Shown here piece by piece: positions 7,725 to 12,427 of a stretch of DNA of 12,427 bases. Numbering within the stretch: the first letter of the stretch is position 1; the number at the start of each line of letters is the position of its first letter. This DNA comes from Hemicentrotus pulcherrimus (lineage: Eukaryota; Echinodermata; Echinoidea; Camarodonta; Strongylocentrotidae). A program made the translations under genes and the position numbers. Under the pieces are notes generated by a model that ran no database searches, was not told where the DNA came from, and saw nothing but the letters and a program-made list of their open reading frames with translations. The stretch spans positions 1-12,427 of the forward strand of contig BEXV01001192.1 in the NCBI GenBank assembly GCA_003118195.1, given 5' to 3'.

Positions 7725-7855
7725 AACAGGAATACTTGAAGGAGATTGAATGTTTCACTGATCTGTGGCATAGAAGGGTAGCAAAGTTTGAACAAGAATA
7801 TCGGTGTCTATTAAAATTCATGGAGATGTGGGATGGTTTATTCAAAAGGAGGTCT
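7725..7855 (+). CDS. Internal coding exon of an unidentified gene
   Basis: A pyrimidine-rich tract and TTTTTAG acceptor end at 7724; the donor GTAAGC begins at 7856 after AGGTCT. The exon is 131 nt, enters with the last two bases of a codon and leaves at a codon boundary. Only this frame is open: the other two meet a TGA within the first ~25 bases. The product is about 43 residues, starting [x]-Q-E-Y-L-K-E-I-E-C-F-T-D-L-W, with F-E-Q-E-Y-R-C-L-L-K-F in the middle and M-W-D-G-L-F-K-R-R-S at the end. It is rich in Glu, Lys, Arg, Leu and aromatic residues, as in an amphipathic or coiled-coil helix. The open frame runs on to 8029, but past the donor it loses that character. The frame upstream of the acceptor is open only to about 7676. 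I do not recognise the family. Confidence 0.55.
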
Positions 7856-8525
7856 GTAAGCTACTTACCGATTCTCAATGATCAACGTTATGGAAAGCCT
7901 CCTCATCTCCCATTACTCCTCCAATTTTCATCGCAGGGATTAGGTTGCCATGGGTACGTTCCCACTTTTGCACTTCACCTTTTGAAGGGGCCGTTAACAT
8001 TTAGTGAACATACAACTAAGTTATTTTAGTTTACAGCTACCAGAGATGTGAATGCCATTTCTACATTTCTACATTTTCTACTTGTGGTCGATCAAAGAGG
8101 TGATGATGATGATGATGATGTTGATTATAATGGGACCCTGAATAAGATCTAGACTGAGATGTCCTGGTAAGAGCGTGAGTAAAAGGAGTGTAGGCTAAAA
8201 TGCTTAAGAAATTATGGCTGTTTTAAGGGTCAGTCTCAAGAATACCTGTTTGATTAAGAAACCACTTTGGTTCTTACGATGTTGACAGTCTGTTTTGTCT
8301 GACTATATAATAATAAATGGTTGTTGTAGAGAGGATAGGATATGATGGTGATAAAAAACATGGTGATGATAAGTCATATTTTTGTACGATCAAGGGAAAT
8401 TCAATAGTTCTGAATTTCCTATTTGTATTGACAGTAGACAAAGGTAACTTCCAGAGGATTCCCAGAGGTTAACTTGAACAAAAACTTTGGTTTGAAAGGG
8501 GTACCATTGATTGACTGAAATATTC
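7856..8525. other. Probable intron, 5' part
   Basis: Begins with the GTAAGC donor. It holds a (TGA)6 microsatellite (8101-8120), an AGATCTAG word near 8147 and GATGGTGAT-rich sequence near 8345. No coding or RNA gene seen. Confidence 0.45.
8101..8120 (+). repeat. (TGA)6 microsatellite
   Basis: Six perfect TGA units plus TG, followed by a degenerate TTGAT. Confidence 0.9.
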
Positions 8526-8560
8526 TATTCAATTTCTAATTCAATTCAATTAAATTTTGT
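8526..8560 (-). mobile_element. Possible minus-strand retrotransposon tail (TTGAA/AATTG repeats)
   Basis: On the minus strand, poly-A-like AACAATAAAACAAAATTT is followed by AATTGAATTGAATT and AGAAATTGAAT. Pentanucleotide tails of this kind end many invertebrate non-LTR elements, and the same type is seen on the plus strand at 10860-10899. The body would lie to the right (from 8561), but I recognise no element sequence there. Confidence 0.4.
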
Positions 8561-8965
8561 TTTATTGTTAAAAAAAGAACATGGCTAAAGTCTGCTGGTA
8601 CATTAATGGTACAGTCAATGCCAATAGTTGAATATTTTTCACAAAGACTCATGAATTTTTCATGAAAATGAAACAAGTCCATAAAAAATTTAAACAAAAG
8701 GCAATTCAGGTTTCACGAAAAAAGCACTTCGACTAGATTTGAGAAAAAGCTTTAAGTGAGATAAATGTACAGTTGTTGATGCTGAATACATGTACATGTA
8801 CATTTGGATATACCATAAGCCTTTCAATAATTACAATGGATACTTGTTGTGCTTTGCAAAATGAAAAGTACTTTTTGTGAGTTGGTAGGGAAAAATTCTA
8901 AAATGGCATTATACATGTACCGGTACATTTTTCTCTGCAATATTGTATCATTGCATGTTTGCCAG

Positions 8966-9052
8966 GCAGATGGGCTAGTGGGTTTGCAGCAGCCCGGCAA
9001 GCATTTGACACCCTCTTCCATTTCTTCCAATCTTGACTGTATAAACCCCACA
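8966..9052 (+). CDS. Weak candidate cassette exon
   Basis: The acceptor ATGTTTGCCAG ends at 8965 and a weak donor GTAGAA begins at 9053. The 87-nt interval is open in the frame that starts at its first base and ends at a codon boundary. It could therefore be inserted between the exons at 7725-7855 and 12333 without breaking the frame. It would encode 29 residues including A-D-G-L-V-G-L-Q-Q-P-G-K and T-P-S-S-I-S-S-N-L-D. It is more GC-rich than its surroundings. The opposite strand is open as well, and the segment might instead be part of a repeat. Confidence 0.2.
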
Positions 9053-9286
9053 GTAGAAAATATATCTATGACTTATTGCTTCAGTCAAATATCATTAAAA
9101 ATCTGTCATTCTAGACTAGGATTGGGGTCTGATAAGGGAGATTACTCTGTCTCCTAAGTGCTGCACATCTTCATCAAGTCCAGGCCAATTATTCCAGAGT
9201 GTTTGTGTAGAATAGATTGTTCCATTTCTTTCAGTTACTCTAATGGATTATTGTTAGCTGTGAATCAAGGCCCATTTCTTTCTTCA

Positions 9287-9300
9287 TTTTTTTTTTTTTT
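9287..9300 (+). repeat. T14 homopolymer
   Basis: Fourteen uninterrupted T residues, followed by AAATTG. No retrotransposon body is recognisable on the minus strand beside it. Confidence 0.9.
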
Positions 9301-10742
9301 AAATTGTTTTTGAACGATACTTTTCAACTGTTCACAACATGAAGTCATTGTTTAAAAGACATTCTACAAAAATCAAATGTAGAACAGAGCTTATCTTTGT
9401 TGCCCATGTGCTTTCCTTTGTTTAATTTTTTTTAATGAACATTATATGTTTAATGCACATGTACATGTATAGGCATGAGCAAATAGTTACATGCACAATA
9501 CATAATGTTGTACAATCAAACCACATGGTTTTGCTTGTACTGGGTTTACAGTATACATGAAAATCAAATCAACTAAGGGCAGATACATGTATGCGCCAAC
9601 TACATGTATACATCAGTAAAGAAATGAACTTTGGAAGGTAATTATGGAAAACAATTATCAACATACTGTATAGAACAGTACGACAGTTTCTTTTATACAT
9701 GTATGTGCCACTGATCGTACAAAAACGATGCTTGATTTCCAGTGCTCTTCGAGTCCTATTACTTACACATCGAGACCTCAAATCAAGACTATATTTTTTT
9801 GCACAGTAGTTGGAGCATGTGCGGGCATGAGACTGAGTCAAGTGTAATCTGACCATGCTTATTTTGCCTGTCCCATTAGTACAAATTGGTAGGTGTGAGG
9901 CGAATTGAGGCATTACGCAGGCTTTACAGGAACTAGAACGAGCGTTAGGTTGTATGTAGGCTTACCTAAACACAAAATATTCAGTTGGTTGGGGATACAA
10001 GAGAGCTGCACTTGAAAGTGAGAAGATGTGCTGTGTCATTATGTGTCATTTTTATGCCTTTATCCTTGACAGTGTTGCATGGTGCCATTAAGTTTCTGGG
10101 GTTAATTGTCGATTCATTTCTCCTTGGCATTCATGTCCATTTAATCCTAATGAGACACAAATCATAATAACCATTTAAGCGCAGAACCTTGATTAATGAT
10201 GTACATTAGGTCTATAAAAAAGGATGTTGTTTTGCCCTTTAGCTGCCAAAACATGGGTCGGTTGGTCGGAATTTTTTCCTTCCTCTTTGAGCTGATATTT
10301 CTCAGTTTTGAATGCTTTGATGTTTTTTTTTCTCTAAAAATTGTTATGAGCTGACCGTAGATTTCAAGATTTATAGGTAGGTAGCAAAGGGCAATACAAC
10401 ATCTTTTTGTCAAAGGCCTTATGAAGGCCTATATGTACATGTACATATCATTAATTTGTTATGTGCACGCTTTTTAATTGCAAGCAGAGAAATATATTTA
10501 TATACCGGTACAGTGTATGCACTTAATGCATGGCCATAAAGATACATGTATGTGCTATGTGGGATACATCATTTAGACTACCTACAAATTGTATGCTCCC
10601 CAAATATTTTCTTTTTTATGAATATTGGTTAAACGATTTGGGAGATATTTTTTCCTATAGAGGATCAAATTTGATACTTCTGATAGTTTTGTTTGTATAC
10701 ATGTATACAACTGTACGTTTAGGCTACATGTAACTACTGTTC

Positions 10743-10791
10743 AGGGAACTATGCCTCCACAAGGCCATATGGCCTTATTTTTTAGTTCCCT
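10743..10791 (+). repeat. Nested hairpin: 8-bp outer stem around a 16-bp palindrome
   Basis: AGGGAACT (10743-10750) pairs with AGTTCCCT (10784-10791). Inside them AAGGCCATATGGCCTT (10761-10776) is a perfect 16-bp palindrome. Both stems are without mismatches. Confidence 0.85.
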
Positions 10792-10899
10792 CTTTTCATT
10801 TTATATATTGCAAATGCTTATCATTTTATATCTTTGTATTGTTTTTATTGAAAATGGAAATGAATTGAATTGAATTAAATTGAATTATTGAATTGAATC
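10743..10899 (+). mobile_element. Probable 3' end of a non-LTR element with stem-loop and TTGAA tail
   Basis: It begins with a nested hairpin (10743-10791), continues through an AT-rich stretch ending in TTTTTATTGAAAATGGAAATG, and ends in about seven imperfect AATTG/GAATT units (10860-10899). A 3' UTR stem-loop followed by a short A/T-rich repeat tail is the usual layout of L2/CR1 or I-like retrotransposon ends and of SINEs that borrow them. No reverse transcriptase sequence remains upstream, so this would be a very short 5'-truncated copy or a SINE. Confidence 0.5.
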
Positions 10900-11376
10900 C
10901 TTGTTGTTCATGTAAGTTCAGTGAAGAACCATCAGTTTAGGAAATTTGAAATAAAAAAAAACTACTAAATAATGTGGTGTCCCCTTTTTTATCTGAGGTG
11001 CCATAGATCTTGAAGTGATTGTAGATGGAGCTGTGTTGATGATGTTGTTTGCCCTGGAGCTTGCAGTGCTCAGCTAGAGCATCCTTCCTTCCTTCTAAGG
11101 AGCTGAGCAAAAGACATGGTTCTTTCAGGCTTTGAATTGGCCCGCACCTCACCGTGGCTCATTTCACGCCATCGACAGCTCCCAAACATCGCTAAGATCA
11201 CGTTTGCCCACCCACACACACCTGTATACAACCCTGAATGGCGCAGCTATTGATTTGCCCCATGGGCTTGTAATTTGATTTTAGACAGGGGGGTTCGCTC
11301 CATCTACAAGTTCAGGGTGAACTGTATGTGTACAAGCCAAAGCACTTTAAGGCTTACGTCACAACCACCATCCTAT

Positions 11377-11412
11377 CCCCCATATCCCCCCCCCCCTCAC
11401 CACCACCATCAC
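11377..11412 (+). repeat. C-tracts and CAC repeat
   Basis: C5 at 11377-11381 and C11 at 11386-11396 are followed by a (CAC)n-like run to 11412. The minus strand could form G-quadruplex-like structures here. Confidence 0.75.
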
Positions 11413-11777
11413 TAGTTTAACTCAAGTCCATTTCTGCAGTATGTATATGTAGGTTTGGTTCTTATGGTTATTGTTTTTTTAATTGTCTATTTTTTCCTTC
11501 TTTATTTTTAAGACTTTTAAAACTAAAACTTGTTGGGTCTTCAAAAATAAATCTTCTTGAATTCGAATAAACGGTCTATGAGCAGATACTGTACATGTAC
11601 ACTGTACATTAAATTTAGGATGGCATACCAGAATCAAAGATGTGAGGAATAATAATTCATTTTTGGTCATATCCAGATTGATTGTTACATTGTAATAATT
11701 CAGTAACACATTCTGTAGGCAATCCTGTATAGGACTTATTTGGACATTATCCATGAACATATATGACATTCTGATGA

Positions 11778-11809
11778 TTTTGAGGGCAGATATTTTTGAG
11801 GGCAGATTT
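11778..11809 (+). repeat. 16-base tandem duplication
   Basis: TTTTGAGGGCAGAT occurs at 11778 and again at 11794, with a two-base difference (AT or TT) at the end of the unit. Confidence 0.8.
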
Positions 11810-12332
11810 TTTTACACATGAAAACACTTTATTTTGGGCTGATTCTTCATATTCAGGAAACGAGGAAACAAATTCCCTGCCAATAAATTTTGATTTAAGA
11901 TATATTCTCATTTTTTTAAATATTGCCATTAACACTTCCTTGTTTCCTTTGCCTGCTATTAATTTTCCCTTTTTAGTTTTGATTCAAGTAGAAAGCCTAT
12001 TGAAGTGACTATTTATTAAGGGGAGTAGAACAATAGAAACTGTTGCTATGTCTTCCGAGCTGAGTATTAGCTTTTCTCCAAGTCTCATTATTTTGTTTTT
12101 ATATCATCAGTGTATTCAAACTGCTCCTTATTGCTGATCGAGGGCTGTGTAACCCCAACTCTAGTTTTATCATGAAGGCTAAAGCATGCCTCAAGTAAAT
12201 GATTCAACCCCGAAAATATTTTTGAAAGATTTTGTGTGTATAGGATTGTATGAAGAAATGTTAATGATCTAGTATGAAATGGTTATTTGAATAATCAGGC
12301 ATAATATTGAAATTGCACTTAGGTATTTTCAG

Positions 12333-12427
12333 GTCCGTAATGAAAGTGGCTTAGTAGAGGAACCACCGAACACAACATCATCTTCAAAGAAAAGGAGTCC
12401 ATCACCCTCAATTATTCTTCCACTGAA
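12333..12427 (+). CDS. Coding exon, 5' part (runs off the window), same unidentified gene
   Basis: It follows an acceptor ATTTTCAG ending at 12332. The frame beginning with its first base is open to the window edge (31 codons); the other frames meet TAA or TAG within 25 bases. The product reads V-R-N-E-S-G-L-V-E-E-P-P-N-T-T-S-S-S-K-K and then R-S-P-S-P-S-I-I-L-P-L. It is Ser/Pro-rich and basic, with an R-S-P-S-P motif that resembles a proline-directed phosphorylation site or part of a nuclear localisation patch; this is inference only. The exon enters at phase 0, matching the exit phase of the exon at 7725-7855, so a direct splice over a 4,477-nt intron keeps the frame. The gene is not recognised and its end is outside the window. 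Confidence 0.55.

Larger units (their letters stand above)
8561..10742. other. Gene-free stretch, probably intron
   Basis: It contains numerous TACATGTA words (about 8788 to 10731), a T14 tract (9287-9300) and one weak candidate exon at 8966-9052. The frames 8824-9051 (minus), 9569-9913 (minus), 9985-10167, 10162-10413 (minus) and 10530-10733 have no recognisable domains and AT-driven composition. The minus strand around 9770 has a donor-like GTAAGT but no matching acceptor and exon. Confidence 0.5.
10900..12332. other. Probable intron, 3' part
   Basis: No supported gene. It holds a GC-richer block at 11030-11420 with an 8-bp hairpin GCTCAGCT/AGCTGAGC (11068-11108) enclosing CCTT repeats, C-tracts at 11377-11412 and a 16-base tandem duplication at 11778-11809. 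Frames 10937-11152 (minus, starting only at GTG), 11479-11769 (minus), 11747-11935 (minus) and 11796-12008 lack domains. Confidence 0.5.

Noticed and set aside
7856..8029. Continuation of the open frame past the exon to a TAG
   Set aside because: A good GTAAGC donor lies at 7856, and the residues after it lose the charged helical character, so I treat this part as intron. An exon ending in the intron stop cannot be fully excluded.
9569..9913. Minus-strand open frame of 114 codons with a GTAAGT site inside
   Set aside because: No acceptor and exon to go with it; composition follows local repeats.
10937..11152. Minus-strand open frame of 71 codons
   Set aside because: Starts only at GTG, with a stop shortly upstream; no domain. 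Mentioned as part of the GC-richer block instead.
1..12427. CRISPR array, tRNA, rRNA, prokaryotic operon or phage genes
   Set aside because: No regularly spaced repeats with unique spacers, no cloverleaf or rRNA sequence that I recognise, and no closely packed genes. The window has eukaryotic intron character.

Overview
The window looks like nuclear DNA of a metazoan, probably a marine invertebrate. It is AT-rich, has no bacterial-style gene packing, and carries non-LTR retrotransposon debris, inverted-repeat elements and microsatellites. The octamer TACATGTA occurs about 31 times by eye. That word is common in several marine invertebrate genomes, such as sea urchins, amphioxus and bivalves; I cannot choose between them from this window.

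Best reading: most of the window is intron of one plus-strand gene. The clearest internal exon is 7725-7855 (131 nt; pyrimidine-rich acceptor ending TTTTTAG; donor GTAAGC). It encodes a charged, tryptophan-containing helical segment. A second exon starts at 12333 and runs off the right edge; it encodes a Ser/Pro/Lys-rich, disordered-looking segment. The first exon ends at a codon boundary and the second starts at one, so they join in frame. Bases 1-27 may be the end of an upstream acidic exon, and 8966-9052 may be a cassette exon; both are weak. I do not recognise the protein.

Layout. 28-3455: AT-rich intron with an AGATCTAG-rich block, a CRE-like repeat pair and short tandem duplications, but no supported gene. 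3456-4330: decayed 5'-truncated L2/CR1-like non-LTR retrotransposon (plus strand). 4711-5050: MITE-like element with inverted termini. 5271-5890: complex repeat region with a copied ~55-60 bp segment, a 42-bp imperfect hairpin and a cluster of CACGAT/ATCGTG motifs. 5954-6020: 3' tail of a minus-strand non-LTR element ending in (ATT)7 on its own strand. 6990-7250: repeat-poor block with homeodomain-type words. 7501-7542: poly-T followed by a G-quadruplex motif, upstream of the exon. 8526-8560 and 10743-10899: two more TTGAA-type retrotransposon tails, in opposite orientations. 10900-12332: intron with C-tracts and small repeats.

I see no CRISPR array, operon, phage, tRNA, rRNA or complete autonomous mobile element. 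All calls are by eye; none was checked by database search.
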